From Tanticharoenia sakaeratensis NBRC 103193 (GTDB lineage: Bacteria > Pseudomonadota > Alphaproteobacteria > Acetobacterales > Acetobacteraceae): a stretch of DNA of 41,347 nt. Position numbers and translations under genes: made by a program. The notes under the pieces are model-generated. The model was not told where the DNA came from and made no database searches. It saw nothing but the letters and a program-made list of their open reading frames with translations. Where the stretch lies: contig NZ_BALE01000024.1 of NCBI RefSeq assembly GCF_000963885.1, positions 1-41,347 of the forward strand, read 5' to 3'. Below, in pieces: positions 33,113 through 40,563 of the stretch; the stretch's first letter is position 1; every line of letters begins with the position of its first letter.

Positions 33113-33577
33113 ATGTCCGATCGTCCCGAAACCCGTCTCGAAGCTCTGGGCATCACCCTGCCGAAAGCCGCGGCCCCGGTTGCGAACTACGTGGCGTGCG
33201 CACAGACCGGAAGCACGCTGATCGTCTCCGGTCAGCTGCCGCTGGTCGACGGCAAGCTTCTGACCACCGGCAAGCTCGGCGGCGGTGTCGATGCCGAGAC
33301 CGGAACGGCCTGCGCGCGCGCCTGCCTGATCAACGTGCTCGCGCAGGTTCAGGCTCATCTCGGCGACCTCTCGCGCGTCAGGCGCGTCGTGCGTCTCGGC
33401 GGCTTCATCGCCTGCACGCCCGAGTTCACCGCCCATGCCGGCGTCATGAACGGCGCCTCCGACCTCGCGGTCGAGGTGTTCGGCGATCTTGGCCGCCATG
33501 CCCGCTCGACCATCGGCGTGCCCTCGCTGCCGCTCGATGCACCGGTCGAGGTCGAGGCGATCTTCGAAATCGCCTGA
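33113..33577 (+). CDS. RidA/YjgF family protein
   Basis: A 154-residue RidA-fold protein; members hydrolyse reactive enamine/imine intermediates from amino-acid metabolism or bind small ligands. The pattern VACAQTGSTLIVSGQLPLVDGKL, the NVLAQVQAHLGDLSRV helix and HARSTIGVPSLPLDAPVEVEAIFEI fit the UK114-like subgroup, and the Arg in ARSTIGV corresponds to the conserved ligand-binding Arg. A strong RBS (AAGGAAA) precedes the ATG. It lies 23 bp downstream of the TSCPD-domain gene, so the two may share a transcript. Confidence 0.9.
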   Translation: MSDRPETRLEALGITLPKAAAPVANYVACAQTGSTLIVSGQLPLVDGKLLTTGKLGGGVDAETGTACARACLINVLAQVQAHLGDLSRVRRVVRLGGFIACTPEFTAHAGVMNGASDLAVEVFGDLGRHARSTIGVPSLPLDAPVEVEAIFEIA

Positions 33578-33592
33578 AGGGCGGGGCGATCT

Positions 33593-33650
33593 GCGGGGTG
33601 CTGCCCCGCCCCCGGAAGGGACCTCGGTCCCTTTACCCTGATTGTCAGGG
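33593..33650. repeat. Array of three tight hairpins, REP-like intergenic element
   Basis: Three perfect inverted repeats follow each other: GCGGGG/CCCCGC (33593-33609), AAGGGAC/GTCCCTT on a CTCG loop (33616-33633), and CCCTGA/TCAGGG (33636-33650). GC-rich sequence with more partial palindromes continues to about 33700. The array lies between the convergent ridA-like and Lrp genes. It may act as a bidirectional terminator. The overall look, a GGGG-TGCTG-CCCC unit followed by AAGGGAC...GTCCCTTT, resembles palindromic elements I recall as dispersed in Acetobacteraceae genomes. Confidence 0.6.
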
Positions 33651-33707
33651 GATAAGGGTTTCCGATGGGGGGCGGCTCCCGGTGTCAATCCGGGGCGGAA
33701 ATGTTCC

Positions 33708-34127
33708 TCAGACCGTGCTCAATATCAGGCTCGTCTCGGAATTGAGCACGCCGTCGACCATGCGCACCTCGCGCAACACGCGATCGAAATCCTGCAACGT
33801 CTCGGCCCGGATTTCCGCGATCAGATCCCACGATCCGTTCGTCGTATGCAGGGCATGCAGCTCGGGCACGGTGCGCAGGTTGCGGATGACCGCACTGGTC
33901 GACCGGCCGGAGACCTCGATTAGCATGATGGCCCGTATTCCATCATGATGCTCGCGGGCGCGGACGGTAAAACCCAGGATCGCGCCGCTTTCCAGCAGGC
34001 GGTCGAGCCGGATCTGCACCGTCGCCCGAGTGACGCCCAGCGCCTGCGCCAGCTTGGCCACCGGCGCGCGTCCGTCGCGGCGCAAGAGCGCGATCAGCTG
34101 GCGGTCCAGGGCATCGAAGGCGTGCAT
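33708..34127 (-). CDS. Lrp/AsnC family transcriptional regulator
   Basis: A 139-residue regulator. The N-terminal winged helix-turn-helix (LDRQLIALLRRDGRAPVAKLAQALGVTRATVQIRLDRLLESG) is followed by an RAM ligand-binding domain (about 60-139, with AIMLIEVSG and ETSLILSTV). Such proteins sense amino acids. It is divergent from the ornithine cyclodeaminase-ctlX operon, so it probably controls that operon in response to arginine, ornithine or citrulline; the intergenic region carries a matching pair of half-sites. The start is ATG 34127 (MHAFDALD), with no strong SD. Confidence 0.9.
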   Translation of the reverse strand: MHAFDALDRQLIALLRRDGRAPVAKLAQALGVTRATVQIRLDRLLESGAILGFTVRAREHHDGIRAIMLIEVSGRSTSAVIRNLRTVPELHALHTTNGSWDLIAEIRAETLQDFDRVLREVRMVDGVLNSETSLILSTV

Positions 34128-34136
34128 GATGCATTC

Positions 34137-34186
34137 TGTATGGCGCGCCCTGACAAACCGAGCGAAAAAACGCGCCGCACCATACA
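34137..34186. promoter_or_regulatory. Paired half-sites TGTATGG...CCATACA, possible Lrp-type operator
   Basis: Inverted arms TGTATGG (34137-34143) and CCATACA (34180-34186) lie in the divergent promoter region between the Lrp gene and ornithine cyclodeaminase. Similarity extends outward as GCAnnnTGTATGG on both strands. The centres are 43 bp apart, about four helical turns, which suits octameric Lrp/AsnC proteins that wrap DNA. Confidence 0.4.
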
Positions 34187-34261
34187 CTCTGCACATTCGT
34201 GAAGGGCACTGTGTCCGCGCAGACTTCCCGGCATCACGACAAGGCCGGGGGAGAACGGGCG

Positions 34262-35296
34262 ATGGTGCGATACGTCGGGGTCGGAAACCTTGTGCGCCTG
34301 ATCGGACATGTCAGTATCGAAACCGTCATTCGCGATCTTGCCGGCTACATCGAAGCCGACTTCCACCGCTGGCCCGACTTCGAGAAGACACCCCGTCTGG
34401 CAAGCCATTCATCCGATGGCGTGATCGAGCTGATGCCTGCGAGCGACGGCGCCTCATACGGCTTCAAATACGTCAACGGTCATCCGGCGAACACGAAAGC
34501 CGGCCTTCAGACGGTCACCGCCTTCGGCGTGCTGTCCGATGTCGCAACCGGCTACCCCGTCCTTCTGGCCGAAATGACGATCCTGACCGCCCTGCGCACC
34601 GCCGCCACGTCGGCACTTGCCGCACGCTGTCTCGCACGACCCGATGCACGGACCATGGCGCTGATCGGCCTCGGCGCGCAGTCCGAGTTCCAGGCGCTGG
34701 CCTTCAAGACCCTGCTGGGGATCACCCATCTGCGCGTGTTCGATGTGGAGCCGGCAGCGGCGACGAAGCTCGTGCGCAATCTCGGAGGCCACGGTCTGGA
34801 CATCGTGGTCGCATCGTCGAGCCATGACGCCGTCATCGGCGCGGACATCGTCACCACGGTCACGGCCGACAAGCTGAAAGCCACGATCCTGTCGGACAAC
34901 ATGATCGGCGCGGGCGTGCATGTGAACGCGGTCGGAGGCGATTGCCCCGGCAAGACAGAACTGCATCCCGATATCCTGCGCCGCGGCCGCGTATTCGTGG
35001 AACTGGCGGAACAGACGCGCATCGAGGGTGAAATCCAGCAGATGCCCGAGGATTTCCCGGTCGTCGAACTCTGGCGGGTCATCACGGGCGAGGCGTCCGG
35101 GCGACGCGATCCGCGCGAGATCACGATCTTCGATTCCGTGGGTTTCGCCACCGAGGATTTCTCGGCCCTGCGCTATCTGCGCGACCGGATCCACGGCAGC
35201 GATTTCTTCGAGGAGATTGACCTTCTCGCCGAACCGTCCGATCCACGCGACCTGTTCAGCCTGCTGAAACCGTCCAGATCCGGAGATCCCGCTTGA
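34262..35296 (+). CDS. Ornithine cyclodeaminase
   Basis: Converts L-ornithine to L-proline and ammonia with bound NAD. The 344-residue protein has the OCD/mu-crystallin fold. Substrate-side residues are in FKYVNGHPANT (Lys and Asn), AEMTILTALRTAATSALA follows, and the Rossmann motif is MALIGLGAQSEFQA. A late block HVNAVGGDCPGKTEL contains the catalytic Asp. The length is close to the Pseudomonas enzyme. The start is ATG 34262 after GGGGGAGAACGGGC; GTG starts at 34199 and 34211 would add an unlikely leader. The stop overlaps the TTG start of ctlX by 4 bases. Together with CtlX it would drain citrulline/arginine carbon into proline. Confidence 0.93.
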   Translation: MVRYVGVGNLVRLIGHVSIETVIRDLAGYIEADFHRWPDFEKTPRLASHSSDGVIELMPASDGASYGFKYVNGHPANTKAGLQTVTAFGVLSDVATGYPVLLAEMTILTALRTAATSALAARCLARPDARTMALIGLGAQSEFQALAFKTLLGITHLRVFDVEPAAATKLVRNLGGHGLDIVVASSSHDAVIGADIVTTVTADKLKATILSDNMIGAGVHVNAVGGDCPGKTELHPDILRRGRVFVELAEQTRIEGEIQQMPEDFPVVELWRVITGEASGRRDPREITIFDSVGFATEDFSALRYLRDRIHGSDFFEEIDLLAEPSDPRDLFSLLKPSRSGDPA

Positions 35297-36228
35297 TCAA
35301 GTTCTTCTCCGTCCAGGCGCCCGCCGCCGTCGTGATGATCCGTCCCCATCATTTCCATTCCAACCCGGAGACGGCGGACGACAACGTCTTCCAGATCCGT
35401 CAGGACGACGCGGCCGACGCCCGGATCGCGGCTCAGGCACACGCGGAAGTCTCAACGGCTGCCGAACAGCTGCAACAGGCAGGCATCGCCGTGCACCTGT
35501 TCGAGGACGAAGGGCGAACGACGCCCGATTCAGTGTTCCCCAACAACTGGTTCTCAACCCATGCCGGCGGCCACATCGCGATCTACCCGATGTTTTCGCC
35601 CAGCCGCCGCCACGAGCGGCGCATGGACGTGATCGAATTCCTCAAGCGCCACTACCGCGTTCAGGACGTGATCGACTACTCGGGCCTGGAACAGGACGGG
35701 ATCGCGCTGGAAGGGACGGGCTCCATGGTGCTCGATCACATCCAGCGCATCGCCTACGCCGCACGATCCAACCGGACAAATGAGGTGGCGCTCGAGCGCT
35801 TCTGCACGCACTTCAATTTCGAGCCGATGTTCTTCAACGCAGCCGATGCGACGGGTCACAAGATCTATCATACGAACGTCATGATGTGCGTCGGCACGGC
35901 GTTCACGCTGATCGGACTCGATACCATCGTGGAGCCGGAGCGGCGTCGGGAAGTGGCTGCCCGCCTGTCGGAGAACGGTCGGGACGTGATCGACCTCACG
36001 CATGACCAGATCGCGGCCTTCGCGGGCAACGCGATCGAACTCGCAGGCTCCGACGGCCCGGTCCTAGCTTTGTCGCAACGCGCCTTTGCAGCCCTGCGGC
36101 CCGACCAGATCGCAACCATCGAGCAGTCGGCGCGACTGCTGCCGCTGTCGGTGCCGACGATCGAACTGGCCGGCGGGTCAGTCCGCTGCATGCTGGCCGG
36201 AGTGCACCTGACGAAACGACCGGGCTGA
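35293..36228 (+). CDS. ctlX: CtlX-type citrulline/arginine hydrolase (amidinotransferase fold)
   Basis: A 311-residue enzyme of the arginine deiminase/amidinotransferase superfamily. Motifs include MIRPHHF, VFPNNWFSTHAGG, ALEGTGSMVLD, IYHTNVMMCVG with the catalytic His, and GGSVRCMLAGVHL with nucleophile Cys299. This set matches the family named CtlX (citrulline utilisation hydrolase), usually found beside ornithine cyclodeaminase. It is expected to produce ornithine for the preceding enzyme. The start is TTG 35293, overlapping the OCD stop as TTGA, with GGAG 7 nt upstream. Whether citrulline or arginine is the true substrate cannot be settled from sequence. Confidence 0.88.
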   Translation: MIKFFSVQAPAAVVMIRPHHFHSNPETADDNVFQIRQDDAADARIAAQAHAEVSTAAEQLQQAGIAVHLFEDEGRTTPDSVFPNNWFSTHAGGHIAIYPMFSPSRRHERRMDVIEFLKRHYRVQDVIDYSGLEQDGIALEGTGSMVLDHIQRIAYAARSNRTNEVALERFCTHFNFEPMFFNAADATGHKIYHTNVMMCVGTAFTLIGLDTIVEPERRREVAARLSENGRDVIDLTHDQIAAFAGNAIELAGSDGPVLALSQRAFAALRPDQIATIEQSARLLPLSVPTIELAGGSVRCMLAGVHLTKRPG

Positions 36229-36409
36229 CACAGCCCGTAAGGCGGGCAGCCGGACCGATTGCGGGCCGCAGCATCCCGACCGCGCAGCCGGAAATGCCCT
36301 GCTCTGGACGAACAGACGCGCGAGGCAGCTTCAGATGGGGCAGTCGCCCGGACGTCTGCACCCCGCTTTCGCGTTGACATGGGCGCGCCGGACCCCAACT
36401 CTCAGCGTC

Positions 36410-37570
36410 ATGTCAGAATGGTCGCTGAGCCTGCACAGCGCGATCGCCGAGATCGCGCCCGAGACGTGGGATGCCTGCGCCGGGGATGACAACCCGTTCG
36501 TCAGCCATGCCTTCCTGTCCGCGCTGGAGGACAGCGGTTCGGTCGGTCCGCGGACCGGCTGGCTGCCCCGCCACGCGATCCTGCGCGATCCCGATGGCAG
36601 GGTGCTGGCCGCCGCGCCGCTCTACGGGAAATCCCATTCCTACGGCGAATACGTGTTCGACCATGCGTGGGCCAACGCGTTCGAGCAGGCTGGCGGGCGC
36701 TATTACCCCAAGCTCCAGCTTGCCGTCCCGTTCTCCCCGGTGCCCGGCCCGCGTCTGCTGATCCGCCCCGATGCGATGGCCGATCGGGCCGTCATCATGC
36801 GGGCATTCGGCGGCGCATTGATGCAGGCCTGCGGGGAACTGGGCCTGTCCTCGGTCCATGCGACGTTCTGCGAGGAGGCCGAACAGGAGGCTCTCGTTGC
36901 CGATGGCTGGCTGCCGCGCCTTGGGCTGCAATATCACTGGCACAATCGCGACTATCGCGATTTCGATGACTTTCTGGGAGCGCTGGCGTCACGCAAGCGC
37001 AAGTCGCTGCGCCGGGAGCGGCGTGACGCACAGAAATGCGGGCTCGTCTTCCACACCAAATGCGGCGATGCGATCACCCGTGAGGACTGGCGCGCCTTTC
37101 ATCGGTTCTATCTGTCGACCATCGATCGCAAATGGGGCAGCGCCTATCTGAGCCAGTCGTTCTTCCCGATGCTGTCCGAGCGTCTGGGCGATCGTGTCGT
37201 GCTGATGACGGCCGAGCATGACGGCGTGCCGGTTGCAGGCGCCATGAACCTGCGCGGACGCGATGCGCTGTATGGCCGCAACTGGGGCTGCACGGGCGAC
37301 TGGCCCTTCCTGCATTTCGAGCTGTGTTACTACCGGGCGATCGACTTCGCGATCGAACATGGCTTGTCCCGTGTCGAGGCGGGCGCGCAGGGCGAGCACA
37401 AGATCCAGCGGGGTTACGTGCCGGTCCTCACGCGGTCGGCGCATTACATCGCCCATCCCGGTCTGCGTGACGCGATCGAATCCTTTCTGGACGCCGAACG
37501 GCCCGCCATCGTGGCCGAGGCCGAAGAGCTGGCGACCTTCTCGCCCTACCGGCAGGACGACGCGCCCTGA
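36410..37570 (+). CDS. FemAB/GNAT-like protein (peptidogalycan biosynthesis type, COG3146)
   Basis: A 386-residue soluble protein of the family often labelled GNAT N-acetyltransferase or peptidogalycan biosynthesis protein. Features: a WDACAGDDNPFVSHAFLSALEDSGSV block at about 22-47, LYGKSHSYGEYVFDHAWANAFEQAGGRYYPKLQLAVPFSPVPGPRLL, a basic SRKRKSLRRERRDA helix and ARAQGEHKIQRGY-like sequence (EAGAQGEHKIQRGYVPVLTRSAHYI). The fold is the double-GNAT FemABX type; substrate unknown. The start is ATG 36410 (MSEWSL). A longer frame from 36335 exists, and no RBS distinguishes them firmly, but the family begins near EWSLSLHSAI. Confidence 0.85.
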   Translation: MSEWSLSLHSAIAEIAPETWDACAGDDNPFVSHAFLSALEDSGSVGPRTGWLPRHAILRDPDGRVLAAAPLYGKSHSYGEYVFDHAWANAFEQAGGRYYPKLQLAVPFSPVPGPRLLIRPDAMADRAVIMRAFGGALMQACGELGLSSVHATFCEEAEQEALVADGWLPRLGLQYHWHNRDYRDFDDFLGALASRKRKSLRRERRDAQKCGLVFHTKCGDAITREDWRAFHRFYLSTIDRKWGSAYLSQSFFPMLSERLGDRVVLMTAEHDGVPVAGAMNLRGRDALYGRNWGCTGDWPFLHFELCYYRAIDFAIEHGLSRVEAGAQGEHKIQRGYVPVLTRSAHYIAHPGLRDAIESFLDAERPAIVAEAEELATFSPYRQDDAP

Positions 37571-37593
37571 TCGGTCCGACCGCATTCAGTTGT

Positions 37594-37608
37594 TGAGAAT
37601 AATTATCA
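37594..37608. promoter_or_regulatory. Fur-box-like site (7-1-7 palindrome)
   Basis: The sequence TGAGAAT-A-ATTATCA matches the 7-1-7 Fur consensus TGATAAT-N-ATTATCA at 13 of 14 positions, in an AT-rich patch within GC-rich DNA. It lies 43 bp upstream of the ATG at 37651. No iron gene follows, so the site looks orphaned. Confidence 0.5.
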
Positions 37609-37650
37609 CTAGCGATAGGCTCGCGTTCCCAACCTTCGGGAGATGCGTCT

Positions 37651-37854
37651 ATGATTCGCTGCCTCTGCACCGGCACCTCGTCGCTCGCCAGACTGCTGAG
37701 TCCCTCCGCGCGGTCGACAGACTGGCCCCCGGGGGTGGAGGCATTCCTGTCCGGCGAGCAGGGCCCTGGAGCATCCGGTGACGGCATGACGTCGGAGGAA
37801 CCCTCTGCATCGCGTGGCACACAAGGCGTTGGCGGCCAGATATTCCGGTCGTAG
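37651..37854 (+). CDS. Doubtful 67-residue open frame behind the Fur-like site
   Basis: The frame has an ATG with GGGAGA eight bases ahead and codes for a Ser/Pro/Gly-rich sequence with two early cysteines (MIRCLCTG). It has no family resemblance, signal peptide or membrane segment. It may be a small iron-responsive protein, the remnant of a deleted iron gene, or chance. Its position just behind a Fur-box-like palindrome is the only positive argument. Confidence 0.25.
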   Translation: MIRCLCTGTSSLARLLSPSARSTDWPPGVEAFLSGEQGPGASGDGMTSEEPSASRGTQGVGGQIFRS

Positions 37855-37926
37855 AGACTGGATGATGTAAACGTTTCGGCAAGGATTGCCGGACCATACT
37901 GCGCGGGACATCCGGAGCCCGAGCGT

Positions 37927-38667
37927 ATGGAAAACGCAACCTACATAGCCCTGTCCCGCCTCGATACCGAGCAGCGCGCGATGAGTGTCGTGGCCAACAA
38001 TCTGGCCAACGCCTCCACCGCCGGTTTCAAGGGCGAGCAGGTCCTGTTCAGCGACTATCTGTCCCGTCAGTCCGCAAGCGGTCTGCCACCGGGCGGCGAC
38101 ATCCAGTCCTACACGCAGGACCGCGCTACGTTCCGCGACACGACCCAGGGCGAATTCCAGCAGACCGGCAATCCGCTGGACGTGGCGATCGGTGGCGACG
38201 GTTATTTCCAGATCCGGACCGATCATGGCGTCCGCCTGACACGATCCGGCCGTTTCGAGCGGCTGACGGACGGGACGATCTCGGATGAGTCCGGAAATGC
38301 CGTGCTCGACACGCAAGGCAATCCGATCCGCCTGAACCCGACCGATCACAGCGTCACCATCACTTCCGACGGTACGATCGAGACCGAGACCGGCATCGCG
38401 GGCCAGATCGGCATCGTGACGCCCGCGGATGAAAACCGCGTGCATCAGGAAGGCGGCAAACTGCTGCGTGCCGAGGGGCAGACGACGGCGGTTGCCGCTC
38501 CGAAGCTGATGCAGGGCGCGCTCGAGGCCAGCAACGTGAAGGCCATGACGGAAATGACGCGGATGATGGATATCCAGCGCAATTTCCAGTTCATCGCCCA
38601 GTTCGTCGAAAGCGAGGCCACGCGCCAGCAGGATGCGATCTCCAAGATCGTCCAGAACCAGTCGTAA
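37927..38667 (+). CDS. flgF: Flagellar proximal-rod protein FlgF
   Basis: Flagellar rod component, 246 residues. The N-terminal rod signature is LSRLDTEQRAMSVVANNLANASTAGFKGEQVLF. The central D1 part has GNPLDVAIGGDGYFQI and TRSGRF. The C-terminal coiled-coil region is GALEASNVKAMTEMTRMMDIQRNFQFIAQFVE. Length and motifs are typical. It is exported by the flagellar type III apparatus, so there is no signal peptide. First of the run flgF-flgG-flgA-flgH, 33 bp ahead of flgG. Confidence 0.95.
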   Translation: MENATYIALSRLDTEQRAMSVVANNLANASTAGFKGEQVLFSDYLSRQSASGLPPGGDIQSYTQDRATFRDTTQGEFQQTGNPLDVAIGGDGYFQIRTDHGVRLTRSGRFERLTDGTISDESGNAVLDTQGNPIRLNPTDHSVTITSDGTIETETGIAGQIGIVTPADENRVHQEGGKLLRAEGQTTAVAAPKLMQGALEASNVKAMTEMTRMMDIQRNFQFIAQFVESEATRQQDAISKIVQNQS

Positions 38668-38700
38668 CCGCTCCCGCCCCGAATCCAAGGCTCCTGACTC

Positions 38701-39489
38701 ATGCGTTCACTCGATATCGCCGGCACCGGCATGCAGGCCCAGCAGACCAACGTCGAGACGATCTCGAACAACATCGCGAACATGACGACGACCGGCTACA
38801 AGCGGTCGCGAGCCGAATTCCAGGATCTGATCTACCAGGACATGCGCCGGGTCGGCACGAGCAGCTCCGACACGGGCACGATCGTGCCCGCCGGAGCGCA
38901 GGTCGGCCTCGGCGTGAAAACCGCCGCCATCTATCGCATCAACGAACAGGGCAGTCTGGAACAGACCAGCAATTCCCTGGATTTTGCCATTCAGGGCAAC
39001 GGCTATTTCCAGGTCACGCTCCCGTCGGGGCAGCTCGCCTATACACGTGACGGCACGTTCTCGCTGTCGAATGACGGCACGATCGTCACATCCGACGGCT
39101 ATGCTGTCAGTCCCGCGATCGTGGTGCCCAGCAATGCGCAGAGTGTCTCGGTCGATCAGTCCGGGCAGGTCAACGTGACCGTCGCCGGGCAAACGACGCC
39201 GCAGCTCGTGGGTCAGCTCCAGATCGCGACCTTTGCCAACGAGAACGGTCTTGCCGCTATGGGGCAGAACCTGTTCACGCAGACCGCGGCCTCCGGCGAT
39301 CCGATCGTCGGCACGCCGGATACCACGGGTTTCGGCAGCGTGATGCAGGGGTATGTCGAGAACTCGAACGTCAACGTCGTGAGTGAGATCACGGATCTCA
39401 TCACGGCGCAGCGGGCCTACGAAATGAACAGCAAGGTCATCACGGCGTCGGACGACATGATGCAGACGCTTACGAATCTGGGTCGCTGA
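38701..39489 (+). CDS. flgG: Flagellar distal-rod protein FlgG
   Basis: Major component of the distal rod, 262 residues. It opens with SLDIAGTGMQAQQTNVETISNNIANMTTTGYKRSRAEFQDLIYQ and carries the FlgG-specific early insert with QVGLGVKTAAIYRINEQGSLEQTSNSLDFAIQGNGYFQV. It ends in GYVENSNVNVVSEITDLITAQRAYEMNSKVI and SDDMMQTLTNL. Length is normal. The stop is 5 bases before the flgA ATG, so translation of the two is probably coupled. Confidence 0.97.
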   Translation: MRSLDIAGTGMQAQQTNVETISNNIANMTTTGYKRSRAEFQDLIYQDMRRVGTSSSDTGTIVPAGAQVGLGVKTAAIYRINEQGSLEQTSNSLDFAIQGNGYFQVTLPSGQLAYTRDGTFSLSNDGTIVTSDGYAVSPAIVVPSNAQSVSVDQSGQVNVTVAGQTTPQLVGQLQIATFANENGLAAMGQNLFTQTAASGDPIVGTPDTTGFGSVMQGYVENSNVNVVSEITDLITAQRAYEMNSKVITASDDMMQTLTNLGR

Positions 39490-39494
39490 CGTCC

Positions 39495-40475
39495 ATGCGA
39501 CGCGCGTTCGCCCTGCTGGCCTGCATCCTTGCGACACAGTCGGGGCACGCCGCGAGTGTTCGCGGCATGGCTGTCGTCAATGGCACCAAGGTGCATCTGT
39601 CGGATCTGTTCCGCGACCTTGCACCGGGACAGGACGTCGAGATCGGCGACGCGCCGGCCCTCGGCAAGACCTTTGTCGTCGGCGGGCCACAGCTTACCGC
39701 AATTGCGGCGCAGTTTGCCGTGGACTGGCCCGATGCCTCGCCGCTGGCCGCCGTGACGGTGGTACGCGGAACGCGGATGGTCGATGAGACGGCCGTCATG
39801 CCGGCCCTGCGCGATGCGCTGCACATTCCGGCCGAGGCCGCGAATGTCGAGATCGCATTGAGCGGGTTCAAGCCGGTGGCGGTGCCCGCCGAATCGCCCG
39901 ATCGCATCCGCCTGACGCAGGTTTCCTATTCTCCGCAACGCAGCGATCGTTTCACGGCTCGCCTCGTGCTCGGACCTGCGGATAATCCGGTGGAAGTGCC
40001 GCTCAACGGGACGGCGGCCGTTACGCAGATCGCGCTGATCCTGCGTCATGCCATTCGTGCAGGTGATCCCGTGCTCCCCGACGACCTCCAGTCGTCCGTC
40101 ATGCGGGCGGCCACGATCCCCGACGACGCGGTCCGCATGCCGGGCGAAGTAGAGGGGCTCATTGCGCGCACGAGCCTTGCGGCCGGCGCACCGGTCCAGA
40201 TGTCCCAGTTGGCGCATCCGGCCCTGATCGCCCGGGGCGATCCCGTGGTGATTTCCTATGTGAGCGATGCGCTGCATGTCACGGCCTCCGGCTTTGCGAT
40301 GCAGGCGGGCGGTCACTCGGATATCGTGCGCGTGTTCAATCCGGCGACCAACATGGTCCTCGTGGCGCGCGTCACGGACCATGCCCAAGTCGAAATCGTT
40401 CCGGGCGCGGTTCCTGTCCCCGCCGGTCGGCACGGGCATACGATGGCGGGCAGTCACACACTCCCGATGCTCTGA
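39495..40475 (+). CDS. flgA: Flagellar P-ring assembly protein FlgA
   Basis: Periplasmic chaperone for P-ring (FlgI) assembly, 326 residues. A signal peptide (MRRAFALLACILATQSGHA) is followed by a long N-terminal region with two domains. The C-terminal SAF domain (about 185-320) has AIRAGDPVLPDDLQSSVM, GLIARTSLAAGAPVQMSQL and ARGDPVVISYVSDALHVTASGFAMQAGGHSD. The ending NPATNMVLVARVTDHAQVEIV is typical. It belongs to the longer FlgA type found in Alphaproteobacteria. The flgI gene is not in the window. Confidence 0.93.
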   Translation: MRRAFALLACILATQSGHAASVRGMAVVNGTKVHLSDLFRDLAPGQDVEIGDAPALGKTFVVGGPQLTAIAAQFAVDWPDASPLAAVTVVRGTRMVDETAVMPALRDALHIPAEAANVEIALSGFKPVAVPAESPDRIRLTQVSYSPQRSDRFTARLVLGPADNPVEVPLNGTAAVTQIALILRHAIRAGDPVLPDDLQSSVMRAATIPDDAVRMPGEVEGLIARTSLAAGAPVQMSQLAHPALIARGDPVVISYVSDALHVTASGFAMQAGGHSDIVRVFNPATNMVLVARVTDHAQVEIVPGAVPVPAGRHGHTMAGSHTLPML

Positions 40476-40496
40476 CGGCGTATTTTTCGATCGTCA

Positions 40497-40511
40497 TTAA
40501 CCGGGCGTTCA
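40497..40511 (+). promoter_or_regulatory. CtrA-box-like site upstream of flgH
   Basis: TTAA-CCGGGCG-TTCA fits the CtrA consensus TTAA-N7-TTAA with one mismatch, 53 bp upstream of the flgH start codon in the only gap of the flagellar run. CtrA controls flagellar genes in many Alphaproteobacteria, so a separate flgH promoter here is plausible. Confidence 0.35.
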
Positions 40512-40563
40512 TGCCTGTCGCCTTAGGTTTGACCCTGTCGAGAAACAGGGAGGGCGGTCCAGA

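Larger units (their letters stand above)
37571..37926. other. 356-bp gap before the flagellar genes
   Basis: Between the FemAB-like gene and flgF. It holds a Fur-box-like palindrome at 37594-37608, a weak 67-codon frame at 37651-37854 and the flgF leader. No complete known gene was recognised. Codon structure in the middle looks like decayed coding sequence, but its origin is unclear. Confidence 0.45.

Noticed and set aside
37820-37845. Sigma-54-like promoter (TGGCAC followed by TTGGC) before flgF
   Set aside because: The spacing between the GG and GC elements does not fit the -24/-12 requirement.
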